Assembly: GCA_963663495.1 (NCBI GenBank)
Contig: OY760427.1
Span: forward strand, 3,348,001-3,412,000
DNA: 64,000 bases
From: G963663495 sp963663495
GTDB lineage: Bacteria > Bacteroidota > Rhodothermia > Rhodothermales > Bin80
Reading direction: 5' to 3'
Under the pieces are notes generated by a model, which was given only the letters and a program-made list of their open reading frames with translations, was not told the DNA's origin and did no database searches. This document shows positions 44,630 through 55,800 of the stretch, piece after piece (the stretch's first letter is position 1; every line of letters begins with the position of its first letter). Both the position numbers and the translations under genes were made by a program.

Positions 44630-45451
44630 CTAAGTTCCGTGCTGCTTCTTTAAGACATCCTCCCTGAAGGACTTCAGCTCCTCCCGCAGCTCCGTCACCA
44701 TCCGCTCAACCTCGTCCGTGTTGTCCGACACCATTGAGTCCACAAATACCGCGTTAGCGATTGAAAGGCCCAGCAGTCCTCCGGCCAACACGGCGAAGGT
44801 GAAATAGAATCGCAGCAACAGCACGGTTCCGGGTGCAACTCCACGCGCCGCAAGCCGATCGGGGATTTCGTACCAGCCTTCAATCGTAAATACCTTGAAG
44901 ATCGAATACAGCGACTTCAGGGGATCGCCGAAATAATCGGAAGCCTGTTCCATATTTCCAAACAACATATTCGCTCCCATGGCTAGGATCACGTTCAGCA
45001 CGAAGAGCATCAGAAAAATGTACACCGAGGCACTCAGCGCACGCTGGACACCCGACCAAATCTTTGCGGCATCGGGTACAAGGCGCAGAAGCCGGGCAAA
45101 TCGGAAAAGGCGCCCGAGACGAAGCAGCATGACAAATGCCGCGTTCTCCAGGTAGCCGGCAAAGACGGGGCTCGCCAATAACGGAAGGCTACCAATGACT
45201 ATATACAGGTCCAGCCTATTCCAGCCTTCGCTCCAGTAGCCGGCGAATCCGTCCGGCTGCCGAATCTTCAGCGCTGCTTCCATGATGAAGAACAGCAGGC
45301 AGCAGTAGTCAATCCAGAACATGGCCCGGCTCGCCGGGAAACCGGGGAAGGCCTCGGCTACCAGCGCAATAGCGTTGACGACAATTACCACTCCAACGGT
45401 GGATTCTCGTATCAGGAAGACCCGTAGTCGCGCAAGATGAGGCCTGAGCAT
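44630..45451 (-). CDS. Voltage-gated-type cation channel (ion transporter family)
   Basis: About 273 aa from ATG at 45451, whose A is shared with the TAA of the upstream gene (TAATG coupling); the longer frame from 45520 overlaps that gene. Six transmembrane segments: S4 is LLRLGRLFRFARLLRLV with regularly spaced Arg, and the pore has FTIEGWYEIP, comparable to the TLESW filter of NaChBac-type sodium channels. The C-terminal tail (DEVERMVTELREELKSFRED) is a likely coiled coil that assembles the tetramer. The predicted function is Na+ or Ca2+ conduction across the inner membrane. It ends immediately beside tRNA-Asp. Confidence 0.88.
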   Translation of the reverse strand: MLRPHLARLRVFLIRESTVGVVIVVNAIALVAEAFPGFPASRAMFWIDYCCLLFFIMEAALKIRQPDGFAGYWSEGWNRLDLYIVIGSLPLLASPVFAGYLENAAFVMLLRLGRLFRFARLLRLVPDAAKIWSGVQRALSASVYIFLMLFVLNVILAMGANMLFGNMEQASDYFGDPLKSLYSIFKVFTIEGWYEIPDRLAARGVAPGTVLLLRFYFTFAVLAGGLLGLSIANAVFVDSMVSDNTDEVERMVTELREELKSFREDVLKKQHGT

Positions 45452-46461
45452 TATTGCAACGTCTTGCGCGCGATGTGCGCCCCTTGGACAAGGGATACCA
45501 TCTTGGCCCGCGCTGCCCATCGCGCGGTTTCGCTGAACCCGCAGTCGGGGGCCAGGACCAGCCTATCCGGGGGGATATGATTCAGTAGCGTCCTGATCCG
45601 CTCCGCAACAATCTCAGGGGTTTCAATGAAGTAATTCTTTACATCAATAACTCCTGCCGCCATTACCATGCCCGCATCCACTATCCGCCGGGCCAAGTGT
45701 ACCTCCGACATCTGACGATTTGCAAATTCCAGGTGCATCTCGTGCGCAGCAACCTTGAGGATGTCAGGGAAAAGATGCTCATACGTACGATGCGCCACCG
45801 GCCTCCCTATGTAGTTGCCAAAACAGAGGTGCAGGCCAATTCGGCTGCGTACTCCCTCCACCGTACGGTTGAACAGCTCCGTAAAAGCGCCGGGAGCGTG
45901 CTTGTGCACAGCAAAAGATGGCTCATCAAGCTGAATAAATGTCGCTCCGGCAGCGTCTAGCGCCCTCAGCTCGTCATTGATGATTTCGGCGAACCTGCGG
46001 GCAACGGCCATTCTTGACGGATAATGGAGGCCTGTGGAAATCCGACCTGCGAGCGTATATGGACCGGGGCACGGGACTTTCAGTGGAAGCGAGGTGCGCG
46101 TGCGGGCGTACCGGTACTCAGCAACAAGTCCCAGCCCTTCAGGTGCGGAGAACGATTCAACAACCTCATATTTTTCCCGCTGGTCATGCCCCCCGGGCCC
46201 CAAGCGCCTTAGCGGCGGACACGGTTTGAGACCAGTGAGCCTTCCGTAGAAATCCGCAGTGAAGAAACCAAACCGTCGCATCTCTCCATCGCTGACGACA
46301 TCCAGACCAGCTTCCTCCTGGTCCCGGATTGCCATGTCCACTGCATCATTGAGCGTCTCTTCAATGTCTTCCGGGCCATATTCGCCGCGCCCGATGGCCT
46401 GAACCGCTGTAATAAACCAGGAAGGCCATGCGTAACTGCCTATTACTGTCGTCTGTAACAT
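45451..46461 (-). CDS. MetE-like (cobalamin-independent methionine synthase C-terminal domain) protein
   Basis: About 336 aa from ATG at 46461 (MLQTTVIGSYAWPSW), the normal start for this family. A single MetE C-terminal-type barrel: GSYP-like entry, VVSDGEMRR, FIQLDEPSF, HLCFGN with the zinc-binding His and Cys, and LAPDCGF with the second zinc Cys. It is short compared with full MetE (~750 aa), so it is one of the core-type methyltransferases that use other methyl donors or act on other thiols. Translationally coupled to the downstream ion channel. Confidence 0.86.
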   Translation of the reverse strand: MLQTTVIGSYAWPSWFITAVQAIGRGEYGPEDIEETLNDAVDMAIRDQEEAGLDVVSDGEMRRFGFFTADFYGRLTGLKPCPPLRRLGPGGHDQREKYEVVESFSAPEGLGLVAEYRYARTRTSLPLKVPCPGPYTLAGRISTGLHYPSRMAVARRFAEIINDELRALDAAGATFIQLDEPSFAVHKHAPGAFTELFNRTVEGVRSRIGLHLCFGNYIGRPVAHRTYEHLFPDILKVAAHEMHLEFANRQMSEVHLARRIVDAGMVMAAGVIDVKNYFIETPEIVAERIRTLLNHIPPDRLVLAPDCGFSETARWAARAKMVSLVQGAHIARKTLQ

Positions 46462-46570
46462 AATGGGGACCATATCAACCGGCCAAGGATACCACGCTAC
46501 TGCACATGGAGCCAAGCATCCGGCAAAATGCCGAGTCACAGTTAATAAACCCTTTGGGGCCGCAAGGAAT

Positions 46571-48030
46571 GGGAGTTATATGGCTGAGTGCCACGCGTTT
46601 TCGCAGGAATTTCTTTTTCTGCTTTGGTAGTGCAGGCAGGATGGCTTTCGCCAGTTTTTCATAATCGGTTCCCGCTTTTCACGAAAACACTGCAATTATT
46701 TCAAGTAACTCAACACGTGGGTACGCATGCTATATAAGTTCCATATATTAGGGAGTTATATACCACCGTGCCATGCCCGAAACGGTTAGTGCATACCGCA
46801 ATATCACATACAGGCTGTTGCCCGGAAGTCGGAGTAACGCCAAGCAACTTGCTGGATTAGCGGGTGCGTGTAGGTTTGTGTGGAATGCCATCCTCGCAGA
46901 GCAGAGCGAGGCCTACAAGAAAGCGAAAGAGGCTGGAGAGAAGCCGCCCTCGGTAAGCTTCTTCTCGCTGGGGAAGCGATTCACTGAGCTGCGCTTCACG
47001 GTCGAGTGGCTACCTGAATACTCCTTTGGTGTCGTTAAGATACACATTGAAATATCAAGCGGATGCATGGAAGGCATTCTTCAAGGAGGGTTAAGAGAAG
47101 ACCGAGATTCCATTCCAGACATGGTAGTACGCCTTCGTTCACGATCCCGGATAACGTAAGGGTTCGGGATGGCAAGCTGTATATCCCGAAAGTGGGATAT
47201 GTGGCGATCCGCAGGCGGGGAGGCAACCCGTACCCTGATGGTATACCCGTCAAAGCTACTGTAAAGAAGAACGCCGGCAAAGCGTATGCTGTCATCTGCT
47301 ACAAGATGGAGGCACCTGTAATAGAGGATACTGGCGGTGCTGTAGGCATTGACCGTAATTGCGGGCAGGTCGCTATGGTCTCCACAGAGGGCGATACAAG
47401 CATTATCAGACAACCGGATACAGAGCGTCTTGATGCCAAGTTGAAGCGGCATCAGCGAAGACTGGCGAGACAGAAGAAAGGCTCCAACCGTCGTAACAGG
47501 CGGAAGCATAGAATCGCCCGCATACAGCGCAGGCGTGCTAACATCCTCAAGAATGCGAACCACCAGGTAAGTCGCAGTATTGCCCATTGCTCCTCAACGG
47601 TGATACTGGAGGACCTGAAGATCAAAGCGATGATACGTTCAGCTAAGGGGACGATGGAGAGCTTTGGCACAAACGTCAAACAGAAGTCTGGCCTCAACCG
47701 TGGGATACTGCGAACAGGTTGGGGCCAGCTGGATCAGATGCTGGGCTATAAGTGCCGCAAGGTGATAAAGGTTACCGCTGCCTATAGCAGTCAGCGGTGT
47801 TCTGTGTGTGGGCACACAGAAGCGAGTAACCGTAAGACACGGAGCAAATTCACGTGTATGTCCTGTGGACATGCGGATCATGCAGACCTGAATGCGGCTG
47901 CAAACATACTGGCCTCCGGGATTGGGGCTGCTGCACGGCGAGGGGCGTTTGGGTTACCGCCCCCTATGACCCGTGAAATTGATACTAGTGCCTCACTGTG
48001 TACAGTTGGTCACTCACGTATATAATTCCC
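46571..48030 (+). mobile_element. TnpB element F (1460 bp)
   Basis: Starts GGGAGTTATATGGCTGAGTG and ends ACTCACGTATATAATTCCC. Flanks CAAGGAAT (46563-46570) and CAAGGTAT (48031-48038), a 7/8 match. It lies between the MetE-like gene and the FG-GAP protein gene. Confidence 0.8.
46773..48025 (+). pseudogene. tnpB: tnpB pseudogene, copy F (two single-base insertions)
   Basis: The ATG at 46773 opens the standard MPETVSAYRN start. An extra A near 47036 (GTTAAGAT for GTTAGAT) and an extra T near 47091 (GGGTTAAG for GGGTAAG) put the rest in another frame. From there a complete RuvC-I (VGIDRNCGQ), RuvC-II (VILEDLKIK), zinc ribbon (CSVCGH ... CMSCGH) and RuvC-III (HADLNAAANIL) run to TAA at 48023-48025. 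The normal stop, within the terminal repeat, is preserved here. Confidence 0.86.
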
Positions 48031-48131
48031 CAAGGTATATACCCGAACAAGGGCGTACCGGGTTGCAAATACGAGCCTAAACCCGTAGTATGTGCGCTTC
48101 GTTTCTTACTCACTTCAGACATCATTCTTGA

Positions 48132-50030
48132 ATGACAACTGTTACCACACGCACCGTCCTTCCGATTGCATTCCTGGCTTTGCTCTTCGGGACCACCGAC
48201 AGCATCGCCCAACACACGGACTTTGCGTGGGCCCCCGACCCCACAGCTGATGCCGCACCCTTCACACCCGGCTCCCAAAGTGGCTCCCGACAAGTGGCCG
48301 GGCCGTACGATCTTGATGCCGACGGGAAAGTGGATATCCTCGTCGCCGACTACAGCGGTGGTGGTCGGGTACATATGCTGGAAAGCACAGGTGCCGATAC
48401 TTGGGAATTGGTTTACAGTACGCCAGTGCTGGAACCCGGGAACGGTTCCACCCAGAACTTACGCACCGTAGTCGGCGCCGACCTGGACGGCGATGGGATG
48501 GGAGAAATTGTGACATTCGCGGGGGATGGACTTAGCGAGAACAACCCTTTTGTCGTTGCTGGTGTGCTGAAGCGTGGTTTGTATGTTATTGAAGCTTCCG
48601 GGGATAACGATTTCGCCGCCTTGCCCCCTGGGCTCACAATCTTTGAGTTTGACAACTTCGCCGATGGCTGCCCTGACAGGTGGCGCCAAGAGCAACTCAC
48701 CGCTATGGACATCGATGGTGATGGCCGACAGGAGTTGTTATTCGGAAACAATGGCAGCAATAACAACTGCGACAATTGGTACGTCATTTCCATGGCAGGC
48801 GAGGTTGGAGCATTTGCCACGTTTACGGTAGAAGCACGCTGGAGCAGCCGTGCAGGGCAGGAATTTGATCCTGTGGATCGCGGCGGAGGAAGCCCCTATG
48901 GCATGGTGCCCGCCGACTTGGACGGCGATGGCATGTACGAGATCGCCATGCAGTCCTGGAACAACTTCAACTTCACCAATGCTCGTGCAACCGGCGCGGA
49001 CATGTACGACGCCCCGAGCGACGGAGATAACATCTCCTACAAGGCCTCTGACGGGGACCATGTCGCATTATTCGGATGTGCCGCAGCGGACATGGATGGT
49101 AATGGTGATCACGAGGTTTTCTGTCCCAATTTTCAAACTGGCACGGCAGCAATCCTGAATTATGAGTCTGGAGAAGATGCGCTCCGCATTACAGAGGATA
49201 ATGTGGTATTGGATCTCCTTCCCAATTTTTCATCGCTAGGAATAACGGCCGGCGATATTGACGGTGACGGTCAAGTGGAATTGATCGGAAGCGGACCAGC
49301 CTACACACATGGTGTGTTTGCGCAGGACCAACCACCAGTATGGGCGAGAATTGCGAGATTCATGGGTGGTGATGTTGAGGACCCGGCGAACTATGTCGTG
49401 GTGCCCGTACTGTCGCCCTCAGAAATGCGAGACACATTTGACTGGGTAGCACGTGATTCCGCCGGAACCATGACGGACTACAGGGAAAATGGCGTTCAGG
49501 GTGCGGAATTCGCTGCTAAGCTGGCTTTCCTGGGCGATCCCGATGGAGACGGCCACACCGAAGTAGCAATCTCAATGCAAGGGGTTGACGACAGCCTTTA
49601 CCAGTACAAAGAGGTGTTTAATCCGGCAGACTCACTATACGCACGGACAACAGTTGAATCAAGGCCGCACCATAACAGAGTATTTCTGCGTGTTCTCTCT
49701 TCTTCCGGCCTGAGCACGGCTATCGTTGATGAGCGCGTAATTGTACCGAGTGACTATGTCCTCCATGGCAATTACCCGAATCCATTCAACCCGCAAACAA
49801 CCTTCTCCTTCACCCTCCCGATTGATAAACGTATCAGCGTGCGCGTGTACGACATGTCTGGACGCATGGTGCGTACCCTGGTAGATAATGAATGGTTTGC
49901 GGCAGGTATCCATCAGTCCACCTGGGATGGCAGGAGCGATGGCGGCACTCCTGTAGCCAGTGGCACGTATCTGTATACACTTGAGTACGGTAATTTCAGG
50001 CAGTCTAACACCATGCTGCTTATCAAGTAG
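48132..50030 (+). CDS. Secreted FG-GAP (VCBS) repeat protein with T9SS-type C-terminal domain
   Basis: 632 aa. A signal peptide ends near TDSIAQ. The body carries repeated DLDADGKVD, DLDGDGMGE, DIDGDGRQE, DMDGNGDHE and DIDGDGQVE loops, the calcium-binding FG-GAP/VCBS pattern of a beta-propeller. The C-terminus has NYPNPFNPQTTFSF, RVYDMSGRMVRTL and a GTYLY...LLIK ending, the FlgD-like sorting domain that directs proteins through the type IX secretion system. Probably cell-surface or secreted; ligand unknown. First gene of a co-directional cluster of five. Confidence 0.88.
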   Translation: MTTVTTRTVLPIAFLALLFGTTDSIAQHTDFAWAPDPTADAAPFTPGSQSGSRQVAGPYDLDADGKVDILVADYSGGGRVHMLESTGADTWELVYSTPVLEPGNGSTQNLRTVVGADLDGDGMGEIVTFAGDGLSENNPFVVAGVLKRGLYVIEASGDNDFAALPPGLTIFEFDNFADGCPDRWRQEQLTAMDIDGDGRQELLFGNNGSNNNCDNWYVISMAGEVGAFATFTVEARWSSRAGQEFDPVDRGGGSPYGMVPADLDGDGMYEIAMQSWNNFNFTNARATGADMYDAPSDGDNISYKASDGDHVALFGCAAADMDGNGDHEVFCPNFQTGTAAILNYESGEDALRITEDNVVLDLLPNFSSLGITAGDIDGDGQVELIGSGPAYTHGVFAQDQPPVWARIARFMGGDVEDPANYVVVPVLSPSEMRDTFDWVARDSAGTMTDYRENGVQGAEFAAKLAFLGDPDGDGHTEVAISMQGVDDSLYQYKEVFNPADSLYARTTVESRPHHNRVFLRVLSSSGLSTAIVDERVIVPSDYVLHGNYPNPFNPQTTFSFTLPIDKRISVRVYDMSGRMVRTLVDNEWFAAGIHQSTWDGRSDGGTPVASGTYLYTLEYGNFRQSNTMLLIK

Positions 50031-50056
50031 CAGAATGATTTTCGGATCTGCTTACG

Positions 50057-50089
50057 CGCCCGCCGCGAGGGTTTACCTGGCGGCGGGCG
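50057..50089 (+). terminator. GC-rich hairpin between the FG-GAP and TonB receptor genes
   Basis: Perfect 10-bp stem CGCCCGCCGC / GCGGCGGGCG with a 13-nt loop. No real T-tract follows, so it may be an attenuator or mRNA stability element instead of a full terminator. Confidence 0.45.
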
Positions 50090-50111
50090 TGGCGTATTTA
50101 CCAAGGTTCTG

Positions 50112-52865
50112 ATGCCGACGAAGCGCCTAGCTGTCGCTTCCATGGTATGCGTCCTGGCTGCCTCGACAGTCTTCGGTCAGGGAAAAATAGCCGGTTCGGC
50201 AACTGATGGCGAGAACGGCGGGCCATTGCTCGGCGTAAACGTGATAATTGAGGGAACCTTGCAGGGAGCGCCGACGAACACCAATGGCGATTATGTAATC
50301 CTCAACGTGCGGCCCGGGACCTACACTCTAGTCTTTTCCTTTATCGGCTTCCAAACCAAGCGTATCACGGATGTGGTGGTTTCCACAGGACAAACCACCC
50401 GGGTGGATATGATGATGGAAGAGGAAATGTTTGAAGGGCAGGAGATTATTGTTCGGGCGGAACGCCCGCTGGTACAGAAGGACCTGACAGCGTCCAAAAA
50501 GACCGTTATTGCCGAGGAAATTGATGCGCTGCCGGTCGAAAGCCTGTTTGGTGTAATCGCTACGCAAGCCGGCGTTTCAACCGGTGCCAGCGGTGAACTG
50601 CATGTACGTGGAGGTCGCAGCAATGAGATATCCTATCTGGTTGACGGGCTTGCGGTCAGCAATCCCTTCAACACAAACGGTATAGCGACACGCGTTGCCA
50701 TTGACGCCATTGACGAGCTAACGGTGATCTCGGGTGCATTCAATGCCGAATACGGCAAAGCAATGTCTGCCATCGTTAACCTTGTCACCAAGGAGGGCAG
50801 GGACCATTACGAGGGTTCCGTGAGCGTCTACGGTGGAGATTATCTCACAGGAAACGACGATGTGTTTTCCCTCCCTGGCAACATTAGTCTCAACACTACC
50901 ACGCTCGAAGGATCACTTAGCGGTCCGGTACCCCTTTCGCGCCGGCTGCATTTTCTGGTTTCCGGACGACTCGACGACAATGATGGCCACTTGTACGGCA
51001 TAAGGCAACACCTGCCCAGTGACTCCGCCAATTTCAACGTGTCGCCTTGGTACTACGAAATTCACGGCCGCCCGTGGTGGGACTATGTGGAGGGTTCCGT
51101 GACTTTGGAAGACGGTACGGAAATCGAAGGAGGTGGACTGGCATTACCATCGGAACAGGTCCCCATGGCCCCCAGCTCCCGAACGAATGTTCTGGCTAAG
51201 TTGTCTGGACGCCCGATAACGGGTGGAAGACTGGAGTATTCCTATCTAGTTGACAATAGTGTGCGCAAGTCGTTCAGCTTCGGGTACCTATACAATCCTG
51301 ACGGAACTGCAACACAGCGTCGCAATAACCAGAACCATTCCCTGCACTGGACGCACACGCTCAGCGAGCAGGCATTCTATACTTTGAAGCTCTCGCTGGC
51401 CCAAAGCTCGTACAAGAACTATTTGTATGAGGACCCTACTGACCCACGCTATGTAGTGGACTTTGGGGGTATCGGTGGAGGCAATGTGGTGGGATTTCCG
51501 GGCAACAATTTTCTGATCGGGGGCAACCAGAAAGGGCATGTGTACGAGGATTCCGAGTCGTTGCGGGCAAAATTGGATTTTACCCGGCAGCTAGGCGTCA
51601 CACATGAGGTGAAGGCCGGGGCCGATGTGCAGCGCCACGGTCTTAGCCGTCAGAACTTTGTGGTACTGTTTGATGGCAACCGCTATCTGGAACCAACCGT
51701 CGAATCCGAGGATAATCCGTCTCATGATCGCTACGAAGACCAGCGGGTCCTGGAAATGAGCGCCTACGCCCAGGACAAGATTGAGTACGACAACTTCATC
51801 ATCAACGCCGGTTTGCGGTACGAGCGGTTTGATCCGAACGGCAGGTTCATTCCGAATCTATTCGATCCCAATGCTGATCTGGCACCGGCAGAAACCAAGA
51901 ATCTGCTGCTACCCCGTATCGGTGTTTCTTTTCCGATAACGGAGCGCGGAATCATACACTTTTCGTACGGCCATTTTGCGCAGATGCCCTCTCTGCGCAA
52001 CCTGTACGTCAATCCGGAATTCGAATTTCCCAAAGGGGCCGCGCCTACCTTCGGCAACACGAATCTGCGGCCCGAACGCACTGTACAGTACGAAATGGGC
52101 CTGCAGCAACAGCTAACGGATGTCCTCGCTGTTACTCTGACCGGCTACTTCAAGAATATCCGTGACTACATGGCACTGCAACTAGTGCGCTATAGTACTA
52201 TCGCAGGCGAAGACCTGTATAACATTTATCTGAACAAGGCCTACGCCAACGTCACTGGCCTTACCGCTGCGCTTACCAAGCGGCGCCCGCCGGGGGGATT
52301 CCTGTGGGCCAGCGTTGACTACACCTTCCAGATTGCCGAGGGCAGTGACGACGATGCCAACCGATTCTTTTATAACCGGCTTTCCGGGAGGGAGAACGAG
52401 CTGGAAGTAGTGCCCCTTACGTTTGACCAGCGCCATATCCTCTCTTCCACCGTAACGATATCCCGTTCCAGTGCCTGGAGTATTTCCTTCAACGGGCAGT
52501 TTTCTACGGGGTATCCCTACTCTCCCCTGCTTCTGGAGCAGAATGTCGACTTGCCCACCCGAAGCGGACGCAAGCCATCCAAGCTCAAGATTGATTTGCA
52601 TGCGTATCGCCAGTTCACGATCGGTCAAATGCAGTTGCGGGTGTTCACCAAGGTCTTCAATCTGCTGGACCGCCTGAACGAGAATTTCGTCTTCAACGAT
52701 ACGGGCCGGGCTACTTATTCCTTATCAAAGCAACGCAACCTGCACGCGACATGGGAACCCCGTTACGGGTTGCCAGGCATTCACACCCTTGACGAATACG
52801 ATACGCGGCCCCACTGGTACAGTGCGCCGCGTCAGGTTCGTGTCGGACTGACACTATCGTTTTAG
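50112..52865 (+). CDS. TonB-dependent outer-membrane receptor with CarboxypepD_reg-like domain
   Basis: 917 aa. A signal peptide ends near STVFGQ, followed by a carboxypeptidase-regulatory-like domain (about residues 27-110: GSATDGENGGPLLGVNVII ... FSFIGFQTKRITDVVV). A plug domain follows (ALPVESLFGVIATQAGV ... HVRGGRSNEISYLVDGLAV), then a barrel ending RQVRVGLTLSF with a terminal Phe. This SusC/CirA-like architecture is typical of Bacteroidota and imports large ligands using ExbB/ExbD/TonB energy. AAGG lies just upstream of the ATG. The next gene starts 2 bp after the stop, so the two are co-translated and the partner may be a surface component. Confidence 0.92.
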   Translation: MPTKRLAVASMVCVLAASTVFGQGKIAGSATDGENGGPLLGVNVIIEGTLQGAPTNTNGDYVILNVRPGTYTLVFSFIGFQTKRITDVVVSTGQTTRVDMMMEEEMFEGQEIIVRAERPLVQKDLTASKKTVIAEEIDALPVESLFGVIATQAGVSTGASGELHVRGGRSNEISYLVDGLAVSNPFNTNGIATRVAIDAIDELTVISGAFNAEYGKAMSAIVNLVTKEGRDHYEGSVSVYGGDYLTGNDDVFSLPGNISLNTTTLEGSLSGPVPLSRRLHFLVSGRLDDNDGHLYGIRQHLPSDSANFNVSPWYYEIHGRPWWDYVEGSVTLEDGTEIEGGGLALPSEQVPMAPSSRTNVLAKLSGRPITGGRLEYSYLVDNSVRKSFSFGYLYNPDGTATQRRNNQNHSLHWTHTLSEQAFYTLKLSLAQSSYKNYLYEDPTDPRYVVDFGGIGGGNVVGFPGNNFLIGGNQKGHVYEDSESLRAKLDFTRQLGVTHEVKAGADVQRHGLSRQNFVVLFDGNRYLEPTVESEDNPSHDRYEDQRVLEMSAYAQDKIEYDNFIINAGLRYERFDPNGRFIPNLFDPNADLAPAETKNLLLPRIGVSFPITERGIIHFSYGHFAQMPSLRNLYVNPEFEFPKGAAPTFGNTNLRPERTVQYEMGLQQQLTDVLAVTLTGYFKNIRDYMALQLVRYSTIAGEDLYNIYLNKAYANVTGLTAALTKRRPPGGFLWASVDYTFQIAEGSDDDANRFFYNRLSGRENELEVVPLTFDQRHILSSTVTISRSSAWSISFNGQFSTGYPYSPLLLEQNVDLPTRSGRKPSKLKIDLHAYRQFTIGQMQLRVFTKVFNLLDRLNENFVFNDTGRATYSLSKQRNLHATWEPRYGLPGIHTLDEYDTRPHWYSAPRQVRVGLTLSF

Positions 52866-52867
52866 GA

Positions 52868-55800
52868 ATGCGACGCTACGCCGTCATAGCAGTAACGGCT
52901 CTGGCGCTGCCATACTTGGCGGTGGGGCAAGACTTCCGCCAGAAGTCATGGTCTTTGACTGAGCTGGCGGGCTGGATTGACCGCATGGCATCAAAACCTG
53001 TCACCCACAGTCCGCAGCAGAACTGCGGCGGGGACGAGACTCGGCGCAGGGACGCCATATTGAACGGCAACCGCATCACGACGCAGATTTTCAACTTCGG
53101 GTCGATTTCGGCCCCGGGAAATACTATTACGGACATCGTTTGGAACGGGCTGGGATATGGCTACGAGTTCGGCCCTTTCGTAGCTGCCGAGGTCGTAGAT
53201 TCGTACCGCGAAGACGGTCGAGCACGTGATCCGCAGAGCGTACCGCTTTTCGACGATAACGGTTCACCGGTGCTTGATGCCAATGGCAACCAGATCTACG
53301 TGATGCGGATAGTATCCGATGGTCTAGTATCTAACGGCGGCGAAATTTCACCGGACGGGTCCACATATTGGGGCTGGCAACCGATCCCCTGTGCTGAACC
53401 GGTGGGGAGCTTTGCAGGCATCCAAGTTGTGAACCCGGATTCCGACAAGATTCCGACGAACGACGACGCGGATAATGACCTTGACGGTAAGCCGGACTCG
53501 TGGCCCGATGACTGGTATAACACTGCCTTGGAGCGCTACCTCTGGCCCGGGGCACTCCAGCAGGGAGCCTCGAACGCCGACAAGGAGACGCTGTACTTCA
53601 TGAATGACTACAGCAATAGTGAGTTCAGCTATTGGCCGTTCCCTTCTGACAGCACGCGCCGCGGACTAGGCTTGGAGGTGGAGGTACGGCTTTACCAGTG
53701 GGCCAATCCGCTTGCGGAAGACGTGATATTCCTGATATATAAGATCACGAACAAGAGTGAGAAGGACCTTGATAAGGTTATTTTCGGCATGTGGGGCGAT
53801 CCTCATGTCGGAGGTCCGCGGGACTGGCCTGATGACTGGGCGTTCTATGATGAGTCTCTCAACATGGTGTTCGCCTGGGATGACGACGGGCGCAGCGACG
53901 TTGCAGGCCGCGTACCGGGCTACTTCGGGTATAAGTTTCTTGAAAGCCCTGGCGTGGCGGATGATGGCATTGACAACGATAACGATGGGCTGGTAGACGA
54001 GTCTTGGACCGATGGTATTGATAACGATGGCGACTGGCGACCGGATACAGATGATGTCGGCGTTGATGGCATACCGGGAACGGGAGATGAGGGCGAGGGC
54101 GATGGTGTTCCTACCGCCGGTGACCAGTTCGATATCACCAAGCCGGGCGAACCCAACTTCGAATTCACGGATATTGATGAAAGCGACCAGTTCGGTCTAA
54201 CCTCTTTCGCATCACCACCGTTTGCAGGTAATCGCGTATCCAACGACGAGCGTCTATGGAGTCTGGTACAGCCCGGACGCTTTGACATCGTACCGTCCGC
54301 CCCGGGAGACTATGTGTTTCTGTACGGGTCGGGAGACTTTAGCCTCAAGGCCGGTGATACGAAGCGTTTCTCCATCGCACTCATCGTAGGAGAGAATCGG
54401 GAGGATCTACGGCTAAACGCCACCGTAGCGCAGCAGATATACGATGTCGGGTACGTATTTGCGAAGCCGCCAACCAAGCCTAACCTGCGTGCAGCCGTGG
54501 GCGATCGCAAAGTCACCCTGTATTGGGACGATGTAGCCGAACAAACTGTGGATCCACTTACGCGGGAACGCGATTTTGAGGGCTACGTGATCTACCGATC
54601 TACCGACCATGAATTCACTGACAGACAAACGATTACAGATATCAACGGCAGTAAATTTCTTTTCGCGCCGCATACCACCGTACGGGGGGTGGAAGCCAAG
54701 TTTGATCTCAATAACGGGATAAGTGGCCCGTCGTCAATCCCCTATCCTGGCCGTGGCGTGTCGTACGACTTGGGTAGCGATACAGGTCTGTTCCATACCT
54801 TCGTTGATTCCAATAACGTTGTTAATGGTCAAACCTACTATTATGCAGTTACGGCCTACGATCGCGGGTATGCAGGCGAGGCAGGGGCAGCGTTTGCAAA
54901 TGGCATCCCGCCGAGTGAAACAAGCAAAATTATTACCTATGATCCCACGACGGATGCCTTCATATACGATGTAAACACGCTCGCCGCAATTGCTAAGCCG
55001 AGGGTCGCCGGCTACTTGTCCCCATCACTATTCGGTGAGGCCGGGCTTGTTCGTGAGTCTGGATTTGGTACCGGGGCTATCCGTATGGATGTTGTTGATC
55101 CGCTGGCTGTTCTGGACCTTCAGCCATACACCCTTTCCTTTGAGGACATTGGGAGTGAGAACGGTGGGAGTCAAACGACCTATACCGTGGTGAGTGCTGG
55201 CGCAATACATGCCGTGCTCAAAGCATCCCCCAGCCGCAGCCAATCAACCGGATATCGCAATCTAATTGAAGGAACGGTTCAGGTGCGCGCCAGCGACGGG
55301 CAGCAGCTGGAGCTCGGGGCGGAGTTTTCGGTCAATCTTGCTGCGGGCACTATCCAGATCTCCTCAAGCGCAGGTGTCGTCGCTGGATCAGAAATCACTG
55401 TATCGTTTCAATACGCGCCACTGTTCAGAAGCCCCTATTTGCGTGGAGAAGAAAACAACCTTGTATTTGACGGCATCCACCTGTTTGTGGAGGACGACCC
55501 GCTTGAAGTGAACATGGAGCGGTCAGGATGGATGAGCGGAGACGGCGCGACGTTCGAAGTCCTGGTTGCTACGGCTGGTCCCGGGCGTATCCCCCAGCCC
55601 TCGGACTATGAAGTTCGGTTCCACGATTCCGATGTGAACACAAGCTTCAGCAACGGGTTGCCGGTTCCGTTTGAGGTAATAAACCTCACTAAGGCCAACC
55701 AGCCCGTTCAGGTGTTTGCACCTGATTTCAACCGCAATGGAAGTTGGGATGTGGGAGAGCGGATTGTCTTCCTGGAATCGCTCGGCGGCACGCTGACAGC

